From NCBI RefSeq assembly GCF_002902905.1, contig NZ_CP026124.1, positions 5,270,001-5,334,000 of the forward strand: a DNA stretch of 64,000 nucleotides, given 5' to 3'. Both the position numbers and the translations under genes were made by a program. Origin of the DNA: Achromobacter sp. AONIH1 (GTDB taxonomy: Bacteria; Pseudomonadota; Gammaproteobacteria; Burkholderiales; Burkholderiaceae_B). The notes under the pieces were generated by a model, which was given only the letters and a program-made list of their open reading frames with translations, did not search any database and had not been told where the DNA came from. Every line of letters starts with the position of its first letter. Position 1 is the stretch's first letter. This document shows, piece by piece, positions 33,040 to 42,733 of this stretch.

Positions 33040-33648
33040 ATGCCACACCCCCGCCTGACACGAGAAGAAAGCCAGGAACAGACGCGCCAGCGCCTGATCG
33101 CCGCGGCCTGCAAGCAAGTCGCCGAGCGCGGCTTCGCATCCACCACCGTGCGCGATATCGCCAGGGAGGCCGGCTATACCCAAGGCGCCTTCTACTCCAA
33201 TTTCCAGAGCAAGGAAGACCTGCTGCTGGACCTGCTGCGCCAGCACAAGGCGCAGGAAGCCGAACGCATCACGGGCTCGGTGGCCACGGCGGGCCAGGAC
33301 TTCGGCAAGGCCTTCGAGGCGCTGGAGCACTGGGCGCGCGATTTCGGCATGGATGCCTCCCAGGCCCTGCTCGCGACCGAGCTGCAACTGCTGGCCGCGC
33401 GCAATCCGGAATTCGGCCGGGCCTACGCCGCGCTGATGGCGGACCAGCGACGGATCTACGCGCAATTGCTGGAACGATTGTTCGCGCTCGCAGGACGGAC
33501 GCCGCCCGTTCCCGCCGAGGAATTGGCCGGCAGCCTCATGGCACTGGCGCGCAGCCAGGCCATCGATCATGCGCTGTATGGCGCGGCGTCCGCCGGCGAC
33601 ATCCTGATCGCCGTGCTGCGCGGTCTGTTCCAGCCCCCGCCGGCATGA
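33040..33648 (+). CDS. TetR/AcrR-family repressor
   Basis: A 202-aa regulator from ATG 33040. DNA-binding domain about 10-65: EQTRQRLIAAACKQVAERGF, then TVRDIAREAGYTQGAFYSNF as helix-turn-helix. The C-terminal part is a helical ligand domain (about 70-200). An ATG at 32986 would add 18 residues but would place the coding sequence across the second operator. It is divergent from the reductase gene and followed by a bidirectional terminator. Autoregulation is inferred from the operator touching the start codon. Confidence 0.9.
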   Translation: MPHPRLTREESQEQTRQRLIAAACKQVAERGFASTTVRDIAREAGYTQGAFYSNFQSKEDLLLDLLRQHKAQEAERITGSVATAGQDFGKAFEALEHWARDFGMDASQALLATELQLLAARNPEFGRAYAALMADQRRIYAQLLERLFALAGRTPPVPAEELAGSLMALARSQAIDHALYGAASAGDILIAVLRGLFQPPPA

Positions 33649-33682
33649 GTCCGGGCATCTGCCCTCTCCCCGCCTGACGATG

Positions 33683-33720
33683 AAAAAAAAGCCGGCGCGA
33701 TCCTCTCGCGCCGGCTTTTT
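33683..33720. terminator. Bidirectional intrinsic terminator
   Basis: AAAAAGCCGGCGCGA (33686-33700) is the exact reverse complement of TCGCGCCGGCTTTTT (33706-33720), loop TCCTC. It ends the tetR gene and the convergent liv operon. Confidence 0.95.
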
Positions 33721-33739
33721 CACGCACCGAACCTCGGGC

Positions 33740-34480
33740 TCAGGCGTGTTCTTCGACTTCACCCAGGTAGGCCGCCCGCACCTTGGGATCGTGCAGCATG
33801 TCGCCCGACTTGCCGGACAGGATGATCTCGCCCGATTCCATCACGTAGCCGCGATGACTGTTCTCCAGCGCCAGGCGCGCGTTCTGCTCGATCAGCAGGA
33901 TGGTGACGCCTTCGCTGGCGATGGTGCGCACCACCTCGAAGACCTTTTCCACCATCAGCGGCGCCAGTCCCATCGAGGGTTCGTCCAGCAACAGCAGCTT
34001 AGGACGCGCGATCATCGCGCGGCCCATGGCCACCATCTGCTGCTCGCCGCCGGACAAGGTGCCGGCCGCCTGCTTGCGGCGCTCGGCCAGGCGCGGGAAC
34101 AGCGTGAAGACGCGGTCCGTGTCCTGGCGGATCTGGGCCGCGTCGCGGCGCACGTAGCCGCCCATGGCGAGGTTTTCCTCAATGGTCAGCTGGCCGAAGA
34201 TGCCCCGGCCTTCCGGCACCATCACCAGTCCCTGGCGCACCAGCTCGTGCGACTTCTGGCCGCCGATGGACTTGCCGCCATAGACGACTTCGCCGCCGGC
34301 CAGCGGCACCAGTCCGCAGATGGCGCGCAACGTGGTGCTCTTGCCGGCGCCGTTGGCGCCGATCAGGCAGACCAGCTCGCCTTCGTCGACCCGCAGGTCG
34401 ATGCCGCGCACCGCGCGGATGCCGCCATAGGCGACCTGCAGGCCGCGCAATTCGAGTAGGGGTTGGGATACCGTCGTCAT
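33740..34480 (-). CDS. livF: Branched-chain amino acid ABC transporter, ATP-binding protein LivF
   Basis: A 246-aa ATPase, last gene of the liv operon. Walker A GANGAGKSTT, signature LSGGEQQMVAMGRAM, Walker B LLLLDEPSMGLAP and H-loop replaced by the LivF-type ILLIEQNA. MVPEGRGIFGQLTIEENL is characteristic of LivF. The start at 34480 overlaps livG by 4 bp. It forms the energising heterodimer with LivG for uptake of leucine, isoleucine, valine or related solutes. Confidence 0.95.
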   Translation of the reverse strand: MTTVSQPLLELRGLQVAYGGIRAVRGIDLRVDEGELVCLIGANGAGKSTTLRAICGLVPLAGGEVVYGGKSIGGQKSHELVRQGLVMVPEGRGIFGQLTIEENLAMGGYVRRDAAQIRQDTDRVFTLFPRLAERRKQAAGTLSGGEQQMVAMGRAMIARPKLLLLDEPSMGLAPLMVEKVFEVVRTIASEGVTILLIEQNARLALENSHRGYVMESGEIILSGKSGDMLHDPKVRAAYLGEVEEHA

Positions 34481-35277
34481 GCCTGGCGCTCCTGATGAAT
34501 CAGCGGATCCTGGGCCGCGCCCGCGCCCAGATACGCTTCGATGACCTTGGGATCGCGCTGCACCTGGGCGGGCTTGCCCATGGCCAGCACTTTGCCGTAT
34601 TCCAGCACCAGCACGCGGTCGCACAGGCCCATGACCAGCTTCATGTCGTGCTCGATCAGCAACACGGTGATGCCGTCGTCGCGGATCTTCTCGATCAGCT
34701 TGCGCAGCACCACCGTTTCCGAGGCGTTCATGCCGGCGGCGGGTTCGTCCAGTGCCAGCAGCTTCGGCTCGGTGGCCAGCGCGCGCGCGATCTCCAGGCG
34801 GCGCTGGTCGCCGTAGGGCAGCGAACGCGCCACGTCGTTGGCGCGGTGGCCGATGCCGACGTATTCCAGCAGTTCCTGGGCGCGCGCCTCGATGGCGGCC
34901 TCTTCGGCGCGCGCGCCGCGAGTGCGCAGCACGGCGCCGAGCACGCCGGCGCGGGTACGCATGTGGCGGCCGATCATGACGTTCTCGATCGCGCTCAGGT
35001 TGGCGAAAAGGCGGATGTTCTGGAACGTGCGCGCCAGGCCGGCATAGGCCACTTCATGCGGCTTCTTGCCCGACATGGACTGACCATTGAAGGTGCAGGA
35101 GCCGTCCTCCGGGATATACAGGCCGGTCAGCACGTTGAACAGCGTGGTCTTGCCCGCGCCGTTGGGGCCGATCAGGCCGTAGATCTCGCCCTGCTCGATG
35201 TCGAAGCTGACGTCCGACAAGGCTTGCAGGCCGCCGAAGCGTTTGCCCAGTCCCTGGGCTTGCAGCAGTTTGCTCAT
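34477..35277 (-). CDS. livG: Branched-chain amino acid ABC transporter, ATP-binding protein LivG
   Basis: A 266-aa ATPase. Walker A GPNGAGKTTLFN, FQNIRLFANLSAIENVMIG, signature-like LPYGDQRRLEIARAL (LivG variant of LSGGQ), Walker B LLALDEPAAGMN and ILLIEHDMKLVMGLCDRV. C-terminal LivG helix ends near GAAQDPLIHQ. It overlaps livM and livF by 4 bp each. Confidence 0.95.
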   Translation of the reverse strand: MSKLLQAQGLGKRFGGLQALSDVSFDIEQGEIYGLIGPNGAGKTTLFNVLTGLYIPEDGSCTFNGQSMSGKKPHEVAYAGLARTFQNIRLFANLSAIENVMIGRHMRTRAGVLGAVLRTRGARAEEAAIEARAQELLEYVGIGHRANDVARSLPYGDQRRLEIARALATEPKLLALDEPAAGMNASETVVLRKLIEKIRDDGITVLLIEHDMKLVMGLCDRVLVLEYGKVLAMGKPAQVQRDPKVIEAYLGAGAAQDPLIHQERQA

Positions 35278-36362
35278 GCGGCATCTCCTTGGGCCTTGCT
35301 GGACAGTTCGCGCTTGCGCACGGCGGACGGCCACAGGCCGGCCGGGCGGAACAGCATCACGCAGACCATGGCCAGGCCGAACAACAGCATGCGGATGCCT
35401 TCCGGATCCAGCACCACGGCGCCGAACAGCATGTGCTGCGCCGGTTCGACCACAGCGCGCAGGAACTCGGGCAGGCCCGCCAGGATGATGGCGCCCAGGA
35501 TCACGCCCGGGATATGGCCCATGCCGCCCAGCACGACCATGCACAGGATGGAGATGGATTCCATCAGCGAGAAGCTCTCCGGACTGACGAAGCCCTGCAT
35601 CGAGGCGAACAGCGCGCCGGCCACGCCGCCGAAGGACGCGCCCATGGCGAAGGCCAGCAGCTTGATGTTGCGGGTGTTGATGCCCATGGCCTTGGCCGCG
35701 ATCTCGTCCTCGCGGATGGCTTCCCAGGCGCGGCCGATGCGCGAGTTCTGCAGGCGCAGGCACACCACCACGATGATCAGCGTCAGCGCCAGCAGCAGGT
35801 AGTAGTACTTTTCCGGGCCGGTGAAGCGTATGCCCATCAGCGTTTCGGTGCGACCGAACGCGAACTCGCCCACCTTGAAGGTGTCGATGCGGTTGATGCC
35901 CTGCGGACCGTTGGTGATGTTGACCGGCGAGTTCAGGTTGTTCAGGAAGATGCGGATGATCTCGCCGAAGCCCAAGGTCACGATGGCCAGGTAGTCGCCG
36001 CGCAGCTTGAGCGTGGGCGCCCCCAGCAGCACGCCGAACAGGCAGGCCACCGCCAGCGCGATCGGCAGGATCGCCCAGAACGGCAGGTGCAGGCCGAAGT
36101 GCGGCGAGGCCAGCATGGCCCAGGCATAGGCGCCCACCGCGTAGAACGCGATATAGCCCAGGTCCAGCAGGCCGGCGAAGCCCACCACGATGTTCAGGCC
36201 CAGCGACAGCATCACGTACAGCAGCGCGAAGTTCAGGATGCGTACCCAGCTCTGGCCGGCCATGCCGATCACGAAGGGCAGCACCGCCAGCACGATGCCG
36301 ATCAGCGCGATGCCGATCAGGTTGCGGGTGGAAAGCCCGCTCTTTTTCATGGTCGCGTTCAT
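35274..36362 (-). CDS. livM: Branched-chain amino acid ABC transporter permease LivM
   Basis: A 362-aa inner-membrane permease with about 9 hydrophobic helices. Typical segments: LGLNIVVGFAGLLDLGYIAFYAVGAY, TLKLRGDYLAIVTLGFGEI, LQNSRIGRAWEAIREDEIAA (ATPase-coupling loop) and ASMQGFVSPESFSLMESI. The ATG at 36362 is favoured because it gives a 4-bp overlap with livH; a second ATG four codons later is possible. Confidence 0.95.
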   Translation of the reverse strand: MNATMKKSGLSTRNLIGIALIGIVLAVLPFVIGMAGQSWVRILNFALLYVMLSLGLNIVVGFAGLLDLGYIAFYAVGAYAWAMLASPHFGLHLPFWAILPIALAVACLFGVLLGAPTLKLRGDYLAIVTLGFGEIIRIFLNNLNSPVNITNGPQGINRIDTFKVGEFAFGRTETLMGIRFTGPEKYYYLLLALTLIIVVVCLRLQNSRIGRAWEAIREDEIAAKAMGINTRNIKLLAFAMGASFGGVAGALFASMQGFVSPESFSLMESISILCMVVLGGMGHIPGVILGAIILAGLPEFLRAVVEPAQHMLFGAVVLDPEGIRMLLFGLAMVCVMLFRPAGLWPSAVRKRELSSKAQGDAA

Positions 36363-37288
36363 GCGCGGTCCCCCACGCGCTCGCCCAGGAGGCCGGAGGG
36401 GCGGAAGATCAGCACCAGCACCAGCACGAAGAAAGCGAACACGTCTTGATAGTGGCTGCCCAGGAAGCCGCCGGTCAGGTCGCCGATATAGCCGGCGCCC
36501 AGCGATTCGATGATGCCCAGCAACAGGCCGCCGGCCATCGCGCCGACCAGGTTGCCGATGCCGCCCAGCACGGCCGCGGTGAAGGCCTTCAGGCCCAGCA
36601 TGAAGCCCATGGTGTACTGCGACACGCCGTAATACGTGGCGACCATCATGCCAGCCACGGCGGCCAGCGCCGAACCGATCAGGAAGGCGGCCGAGATGAC
36701 GGTGTTGATGTTCACGCCCATCAGGCCGGCCACTTCGCGGTTCTGCGCGGTGGCGCGCATGGCCGTGCCCAGGCGGGTCTTGTGCACCACGGCCAGCAGC
36801 CCGCCCATGATGAGTGCGGCGATGACCACGATGGCGATCTGCAGCGTGCTGATGCGCGCGCCGAAGATCTCGAACACCCGCGGCGCGAGCACTTGCGGGA
36901 AGTTCAGGTAATTGCGGCCCCAGCCCATCATCGCCACGTTCTGCAGGATGATGGACACGCCGATGGCGGTGATCAGCGCCGCCAGGCGCGGCGCGCGGCG
37001 CAGCGGCCGGTAGGCCACGCGTTCGGCGGTCCAGCCGATCGCCATGCACAGCGGCACCGACACCAGCAGGCCCAGGCCCAGCACCACGAAGGCCGAGGCC
37101 GAGGGATCGCCGCCGACCAGCGAGATCGCGATCGTCGTCGCCGCCATGGCGCCGATCATGACCACGTCGCCGTGCGCGAAGTTGATCAGCCCGATGATGC
37201 CGTACACCATGGTGTAGCCCAGGGCGACCAAAGCGTACACGCTGCCCAGCGTGACGCCGTTAATCAGTTGTTGAATGAAGATATCCAT
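36359..37288 (-). CDS. livH: Branched-chain amino acid ABC transporter permease LivH
   Basis: A 309-aa permease with about 8 hydrophobic helices. FIQQLINGVTLGSVYALVALGYTMVYGIIGLINFAHGD is the standard LivH N-terminus, and TRLGTAMRATAQNREVAGLMG is the ATPase-contact loop. The ATG at 37288 has only a weak ribosome site. It is separated from livK by 156 bp containing two strong hairpins, likely lowering permease expression relative to the binding protein. Confidence 0.95.
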   Translation of the reverse strand: MDIFIQQLINGVTLGSVYALVALGYTMVYGIIGLINFAHGDVVMIGAMAATTIAISLVGGDPSASAFVVLGLGLLVSVPLCMAIGWTAERVAYRPLRRAPRLAALITAIGVSIILQNVAMMGWGRNYLNFPQVLAPRVFEIFGARISTLQIAIVVIAALIMGGLLAVVHKTRLGTAMRATAQNREVAGLMGVNINTVISAAFLIGSALAAVAGMMVATYYGVSQYTMGFMLGLKAFTAAVLGGIGNLVGAMAGGLLLGIIESLGAGYIGDLTGGFLGSHYQDVFAFFVLVLVLIFRPSGLLGERVGDRA

Positions 37289-37368
37289 AGGGGCCGCAGA
37301 ATAAGCCTGGAAAAAATCGCGCGAGCCGCGCGGGAGGAGCATTGGAAGCCCCGTGCCGGGCTGCGCGC

Positions 37369-37430
37369 GGCAGCGCCTGGCGGCGCTGCCGGTGCAAAGC
37401 GGGCGGAGGGCGCGGGGAGCGCCTTCCGCC
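37369..37430 (-). promoter_or_regulatory. Two hairpins in the livK-livH spacer
   Basis: GGCAGCGCC/GGCGCTGCC (37369-37390, 4-nt loop) and GGCGGAGGGCGC/GCGCCTTCCGCC (37402-37430, one G-T type mismatch). Neither has a T-run on the minus strand, so they look like mRNA-stabilising or partial attenuation structures after livK rather than full terminators. Confidence 0.6.
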
Positions 37431-37444
37431 TCGATCATCCGGCC

Positions 37445-38590
37445 TTAGTTGGCCTGGCTGACCATCGTTTCAACCATCTCCCACTTGCCGTTCTTGACTT
37501 CGTAGATGGTGACCGAGATTTCCTTCAGATCGCCGTTCTTGTCGTAGGCGATGTTCTCGCTGGTGGCGCCCTTGCGGCTCAGCTTGGCCAGCGCCGGCAG
37601 GTACTTCTCGGGCTTGGCCGAACCGGCCTGCTCGATGGCGGTGATCATGTTCCACGCGCCGTCGTAGGCGTAGGGCGCGTAGACGCCGGGCGCCTTCTTG
37701 AAGCGGGCCTGATAGCGCTGCTCGAAGTCCTTGCCCGCGGCCATCTTGTCCAGCGGCACGCCGGCCAGCGAGGCGTAGGTGCCGTCGGCGGCGTCGCCGG
37801 CCAGCTTGATGAAGGTGTCGCTGCGGGTCATTTCACCCGAGACCAGCGGCGCCTTCAGGCCGAGCGTGGCCAGCTGGCGCTTCATCGGGCCGGACTGCGC
37901 GTCCAGGCCGCCGTAGAAGATGGCGTCGGGCGCCGAGCCCTTGATGTTGGTCAGGATGGCCGTGAAGTCGTTGGCCTTGTCGGTGGTGTACTCGCGGCGC
38001 ACGATCTGGCCGCCGGCGGCCTTGACGGCCTTCTCGACCTCGTCGGCCAGGCCCTGGCCGTAGGCGGTGCGGTCGTCGATGATGGCGACCTTCTTGGCCT
38101 TCAGGCTCTGCACCATGAACTTGCCGACCGCGGCGCCCTGCTGGGTGTCGCTGGTCATCATGCGGAAGGTGGTTTCGTAGCCCTGCTTGGTGTACTCGGG
38201 CGAGGTCGCCATGGCGATCTGCGGCAGGCCGGCTTCGTGGTAGACGCGCGAAGCGGGAATGGTGGTGCCCGAGTTGAAGTGGCCCAGGATGCCGACGACG
38301 CTTTCGTCGACCAGTTGCTGCGCGACCTGCACGCCCACGCGCGGGTCGGCCTGGTCATCGCGCGACACCAGCACGAACTTGGCGGGCTTGCCGTCGATCT
38401 GGATGCCCTTCTGGTTGGCTTCTTCCAGCGCCAGGTTCAGGCCGTTCTGCATGTCCTCGCCGTAATGCGACTGCGGACCGGTCAGCGGCGCGGCAAAGCC
38501 GAGCTTGATGTCGGCGGCCTGCGCGGCGGCGGCCATGCCGACGGCGGCGATGCTGGCCGAGAGAAGCTTCAAAGTGGTGCGGAACTTCAT
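37445..38590 (-). CDS. livK: Branched-chain amino acid ABC transporter substrate-binding protein
   Basis: A 381-aa periplasmic binding protein, first gene of the liv operon. Signal peptide about 1-25 (LLSASIAAVGMAAAAQA-AD). Family runs: IKLGFAAPLTGPQSHYGEDMQNG, GILGHFNSGTTIPASRVYHEAGL, MMTSDTQQGAAVGKF and YAPYAYDGAWNMITAIEQAG. GGAGG precedes the ATG by 8 nt. A GTTATAAC element at 38623-38630 may contain the -10 box. Substrate range cannot be read but the Leu/Ile/Val family is likely. Confidence 0.94.
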   Translation of the reverse strand: MKFRTTLKLLSASIAAVGMAAAAQAADIKLGFAAPLTGPQSHYGEDMQNGLNLALEEANQKGIQIDGKPAKFVLVSRDDQADPRVGVQVAQQLVDESVVGILGHFNSGTTIPASRVYHEAGLPQIAMATSPEYTKQGYETTFRMMTSDTQQGAAVGKFMVQSLKAKKVAIIDDRTAYGQGLADEVEKAVKAAGGQIVRREYTTDKANDFTAILTNIKGSAPDAIFYGGLDAQSGPMKRQLATLGLKAPLVSGEMTRSDTFIKLAGDAADGTYASLAGVPLDKMAAGKDFEQRYQARFKKAPGVYAPYAYDGAWNMITAIEQAGSAKPEKYLPALAKLSRKGATSENIAYDKNGDLKEISVTIYEVKNGKWEMVETMVSQAN

Positions 38591-38707
38591 ATGGGTCCTC
38601 CGGTATGTCGGATTTATGGCCTGTTATAACCTGGGCCGATAGCCCGGCTTTCGTTTTTTCACTTCCACGCCGGCCGGGTTCTCCGGAATCGGCGCCTGCA
38701 GCTTTCT

Positions 38708-38740
38708 ACAGAAAGGGGATGCCGGTTTGCGGCATCCCCA
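38708..38740 (-). terminator. Probable terminator downstream of putA
   Basis: GGGGATGCC (38715-38723) pairs with GGCATCCCC (38731-38739). On the minus strand it is followed by TTTCTG, a short T-tract. A second imperfect hairpin (38795-38816) lies right after the putA stop. Confidence 0.6.
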
Positions 38741-38830
38741 CTTGAGGTGCGACCGGATTTTGCTTCGAGTGCAACCTCATTCGATATTGGAGATAACCCT
38801 TGGTCCCCCAAAGGTTACCCACCAGTCACC

Positions 38831-41800
38831 TCAACCGATCGTCATCAGGCTGGCGTTGCCGCCGGCAGCGGCCGTGTTGACGCTGACGGAACGCTCGGCG
38901 AGCAGGCGCTCCGGCGCATAGGCCGCGCCCGCGGCCAGCGCGTCCGAAGTCAGTCCGTGCACGGCCAGGATCGGACCGGCGCGCTGGGCGATGCGCTGGT
39001 TCAGCGCGCGCAGCGCGTCGCCATCCCCCTCGAACAGCACCGCCTGGAAATCAGCGTGGTCGACGTCGGCATCGGCCAGGATGCCCGCCTGCCCCTGCTG
39101 CTCGGCATCCAGCCCGGACAGCAGCGCCTGCGCGGCCGGCGTATCGGCGAACCAGGCATGGTTGCCGGTCTGCCGGGCCACCGCCCATTGCGCGCGCGCT
39201 CCGGCCTCGCTGGCTGCCACGCAATACACGGCGCCGCGCGGCTCGACCAGATAGGTGTTGGTCTCGCCCGTGGGACCGGGCAGCGCGATGCGCTGCGGCA
39301 GCGGCGCGGCCGGATCCAGCGCCGGCGGCAGGCCCGCCGGGCGCGTGCCCAGCAGACGGTACATGTACAGCGGGCCGCCGGCCTTGGGGCCGGTGCCGGA
39401 TAGGCATTCGCCGCCGAAGGGCTGCACGCCCACCACCGCGCCGACGATGTTGCGGTTGACGTAGACGTTGCCGGCATGCACCTGGCCCGTCACGTGCGCG
39501 ATGGTTTCATCGATGCGGGTATGCACGCCGAAGGTCAGGCCGTAGCCGGTGCCGTTCACGGCCTCCAGCAGCGCATCCAGTTCCTCGCGCTTGTAGCGCA
39601 CCACATGCAGCACCGGACCGAAGATCTCGCGCTTCAGTTCGCTGATATGGCCGATCTCGATAATGGTCGGCGGCACGAAAGTGCCGTGGCGGCATTCGCC
39701 ATTGAGTTCGAGCTGGTCCACGCGACGGCCGGCGGTGCGCATGGCGTCGATGTGGCGCACGATGCCATTGCGGGCCTCGGCGTCGATCACCGGCCCCACG
39801 TCGACCGACAGGCGATCGGGATTGCCCACGCTGAGTTCGCGCATGGCGCCGCGCAGCATCGTCAGCACATGGTCGGCGCTGTCTTCCTGGATGCACAGCA
39901 CGCGCAGCGCCGAGCAGCGCTGGCCGGCCGAATCGAAGGCCGAGCTGAGCACGTCGAACACGACCTGCTCGGCCAGCGCCGACGAATCCACCACCATCGC
40001 GTTCTGGCCGCCGGTCTCGGCGATCAGCGGAATGGTGTGGCCGTCGTCGTCCAGGCGAACGGCCAGCGCGCGGGCGATGATGCGCGCCACGTCGGTCGAG
40101 CCGGTGAACATGACGCCGCGCACGCCAGGGCTGGCCACCAGCTGCGCGCCGACGGTCTCGCCACGGCCGGGCAGCAGTTGCACGGCGCCAGCCGGCACGC
40201 CGGCGGCGCGCAGGATCTCGATGGCCTGGGCCGCGATCAGCGGCGTCTGCTCGGCGGGCTTGGCCAGCACGGTATTGCCGGCCGCCAGCGCGGCGGCGAC
40301 CTGGCCGGTGAAGATGGCCAGCGGGAAGTTCCAGGGGCTGATGCACAGCACGGTGCCCAGCGGGCGGTGCGTGTCGTTGCCGAACTCGCGCGACGCCTGA
40401 TCGGCGTAGTAGCGCAGGAAGTCGACGGCCTCGCGCACCTCGGCGATGGCGTTGGGCAACGACTTGCCGGCTTCGCGCACGATCAGGCCCAGCAACGTCT
40501 GCATCTGCTCTTCCAGCAGTTGCGCGGCGCGGCGCAGGCATTGCGCGCGCTCGGCCACCGGCGTCGATTGCCAGATGGGCGCGGCATTGGCCGCGATGCG
40601 CAGCGCGGCCTCGGCTTCCTCGGCATTGGCCTCGACGACGTGGCCGACCAGGTCGCGCAGATTGGCCGGGTTGCGCACTTCGACGGCGCGCGCCGCATCC
40701 CAGGCCTGGGCGCCCTCGCCCAGCATGGGGCCGGCGCGCCAGATCATGCCGGCGCTGGCCAGCAGCGCGGCCGACAGCGATCCCAGGCGATGCTCGTTGC
40801 TCAGGTCCAGGCCGGCGGAGTTGGCGCGCGCGCCTTCCTGCGGGTTGCCGAAGAGTTCGCGCGGCAGCGGGATCTTCTCGTGCGGCGCGCCCAGCGGCAC
40901 GACGCGCGAGGCGGCGTCCACCGGATCGGACACCAGCTGCTCGACCGGAATGCTCTCGTCGCCGATCAGGTTCACGAACGAGGTGTTGGCGCCATTTTCC
41001 AGCAGGCGGCGCACCAGATAGGCCAGCAGCGTCTCGTGCGTGCCCACCGGCGCATAGATGCGGCACGGGCGGTTCAGCTTGCCCTGCGCCAACGGGCCGA
41101 CCACTTCGTCGTACAGCGGCTCGCCCATGCCGTGCAGGCACTGGAACTCGTACTGACCGGGGTAGTAGTTCTGGCCGGCCAGCTGATAGATGGCCGACAG
41201 CGTGTAGGCGTTGTGCGTGGCGAACTGCGGATACACGGCCTCGGGCGCGCCCAGCAGCTTGCGGGCGCAAGCCAGGTAGGCCACGTCGGTGTAGATCTTG
41301 CGGGTATAGACCGGATAGCCTTCCAGGCCATCGACCTGGGCGCGCTTGATCTCGCTGTCCCAGTAGGCGCCCTTGACCAGCCGCACCATCACGCGGTGGC
41401 GGCTGCGGCGCGCCAGGTCGATCACGTAATCGATCACGAAGGGCGCGCGCTTCTGGTAGGCCTGGATCACGAAGCCGATGCCGTTCCAGCCGTCCAGCTC
41501 GGGCGCGAAGCACAGCGCCTCCAGCAGGTCCAGCGAGATCTCCAGGCGGTCGGCTTCCTCGGCGTCGATGTTCAGGCCGATGTCGTAGCTGCGCGCCAGC
41601 GCGGTCAGCGCCTTCACGCGCGGCAGCAGCTCGGCCATGACGCGTTCGCGCTGGGCGCGCGAATAGCGCGGATGCAGCGCCGACAGCTTGATGGAAATGC
41701 CCGGGCCTTCATAGATACCCCGGCCGGCGGCGGCCTTGCCGATGGCATGGATGGCCTGCTCGTAGGACGCGTAATAGCGGTCGGCGTCCTCGGCCGTGGT

Positions 41801-42652
41801 GGCCGCCTCGCCCAGCATGTCGTAGGAATAGCGGAAGCCGCGCGCTTCCATCTTGCGATTGTTGGCCAGCGCCTCGGAAATCGTCTGGCCCGACACGAAC
41901 TGCTCGCCCATCATGCGCATGGCCATGTTCACGCCCTTGCGCACCAACGGCTCGCCGCCCTTGCCGATCAGGCGCGTCAGCGCCTTGGACAGCGACTGCT
42001 CGCTGTTCACGGCCACGAGCTTGCCGGTGATCATCAGGCCCCAGGTGGCGGCGTTGACGAACAGGGACTGCGAGCCGCCCATGTGCGACTTCCAGTCGCC
42101 GCGCGACACCTTGTCGCGGATCAGCGCGTCACGCGTGGCGCGGTCGGGAATACGCAGCAGCGCTTCGGCCAGGCACATCAGCGCCACGCCTTCCTGGCTG
42201 GACAGCGAGAATTCCTGGATCAGGCCCTCGACGCCCCCGCCCGTGCGCTTGCCGCGCAGCTTCTTCACCAGGTCGGTGGCCATGCCGCGGATCTTGTCCA
42301 GGTTCGGCATGCGGGCCTGGCCCAGCAGCAGCGGCACGCATTCCGGCTCGGGCCGGCGATAGGCGGCCGTGATGGCGGCGCGCAGCACCGATTGCGGCTG
42401 CACATCCTGGCCGAACTCGTAGAACGGCGGCGTGACGATGGCCTGGCCTTCGCCAGCCTCGTCCTCGGCGCCCTCTTCGCCGCCCAGGTGCGACATCTCG
42501 GCGGGCAGGTGGCCGCGCTCGATCCTGTCCAGATAGGCGAGGATCGCCTGCTTGTGCAGCCAATGCGGCGTGCAGTTGAGCTTTTGCGCGGCCGCCTTGA
42601 GGCGGTCGCGCAGTGCGTCATCGACTTTGACGCCGAGGGTCGTGCTGGCCAT
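38831..42652 (-). CDS. putA: Trifunctional PutA: repressor, proline dehydrogenase, P5C dehydrogenase
   Basis: A 1273-aa flavoenzyme oxidising proline to glutamate and autorepressing its promoter. Domains in order: ribbon-helix-helix DNA-binding (about 3-48, STTLGVKVDDALRDRLKAA), PutA domain and FAD-dependent proline dehydrogenase (about 90-560; YEGPGISIKLSALHPRYSRA, VRLVKGAYWDSEIK, YEFQCLHGMGEPLY), and NAD-dependent aldehyde dehydrogenase (about 640-1110; ISPWNFPLAIFTGQ, FTGSTDVA, catalytic Cys in SAGQRCSALRV). The C-terminal domain is typical of long PutAs. The ATG at 42652 is chosen because MASTTLGVKVD is the standard start. The promoter region contains a GTTGCA-type palindrome. Channelling of P5C between the active sites is known for the family. 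Confidence 0.96.
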   Translation of the reverse strand: MASTTLGVKVDDALRDRLKAAAQKLNCTPHWLHKQAILAYLDRIERGHLPAEMSHLGGEEGAEDEAGEGQAIVTPPFYEFGQDVQPQSVLRAAITAAYRRPEPECVPLLLGQARMPNLDKIRGMATDLVKKLRGKRTGGGVEGLIQEFSLSSQEGVALMCLAEALLRIPDRATRDALIRDKVSRGDWKSHMGGSQSLFVNAATWGLMITGKLVAVNSEQSLSKALTRLIGKGGEPLVRKGVNMAMRMMGEQFVSGQTISEALANNRKMEARGFRYSYDMLGEAATTAEDADRYYASYEQAIHAIGKAAAGRGIYEGPGISIKLSALHPRYSRAQRERVMAELLPRVKALTALARSYDIGLNIDAEEADRLEISLDLLEALCFAPELDGWNGIGFVIQAYQKRAPFVIDYVIDLARRSRHRVMVRLVKGAYWDSEIKRAQVDGLEGYPVYTRKIYTDVAYLACARKLLGAPEAVYPQFATHNAYTLSAIYQLAGQNYYPGQYEFQCLHGMGEPLYDEVVGPLAQGKLNRPCRIYAPVGTHETLLAYLVRRLLENGANTSFVNLIGDESIPVEQLVSDPVDAASRVVPLGAPHEKIPLPRELFGNPQEGARANSAGLDLSNEHRLGSLSAALLASAGMIWRAGPMLGEGAQAWDAARAVEVRNPANLRDLVGHVVEANAEEAEAALRIAANAAPIWQSTPVAERAQCLRRAAQLLEEQMQTLLGLIVREAGKSLPNAIAEVREAVDFLRYYADQASREFGNDTHRPLGTVLCISPWNFPLAIFTGQVAAALAAGNTVLAKPAEQTPLIAAQAIEILRAAGVPAGAVQLLPGRGETVGAQLVASPGVRGVMFTGSTDVARIIARALAVRLDDDGHTIPLIAETGGQNAMVVDSSALAEQVVFDVLSSAFDSAGQRCSALRVLCIQEDSADHVLTMLRGAMRELSVGNPDRLSVDVGPVIDAEARNGIVRHIDAMRTAGRRVDQLELNGECRHGTFVPPTIIEIGHISELKREIFGPVLHVVRYKREELDALLEAVNGTGYGLTFGVHTRIDETIAHVTGQVHAGNVYVNRNIVGAVVGVQPFGGECLSGTGPKAGGPLYMYRLLGTRPAGLPPALDPAAPLPQRIALPGPTGETNTYLVEPRGAVYCVAASEAGARAQWAVARQTGNHAWFADTPAAQALLSGLDAEQQGQAGILADADVDHADFQAVLFEGDGDALRALNQRIAQRAGPILAVHGLTSDALAAGAAYAPERLLAERSVSVNTAAAGGNASLMTIG

Positions 42653-42733
42653 AAGAGATTGCTTCCTGTCGCATGGCAAGGGTCACCAGGCCCCTGCTGG
42701 AGCCCGGAAAATGGTTGGACCGTATGCTAATCA

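Noticed and set aside
39476..42730. A 1084-codon open frame antisense to putA
   Set aside because: His/Gln/Arg-rich translation with no domain, fully covered by the well-supported putA gene.
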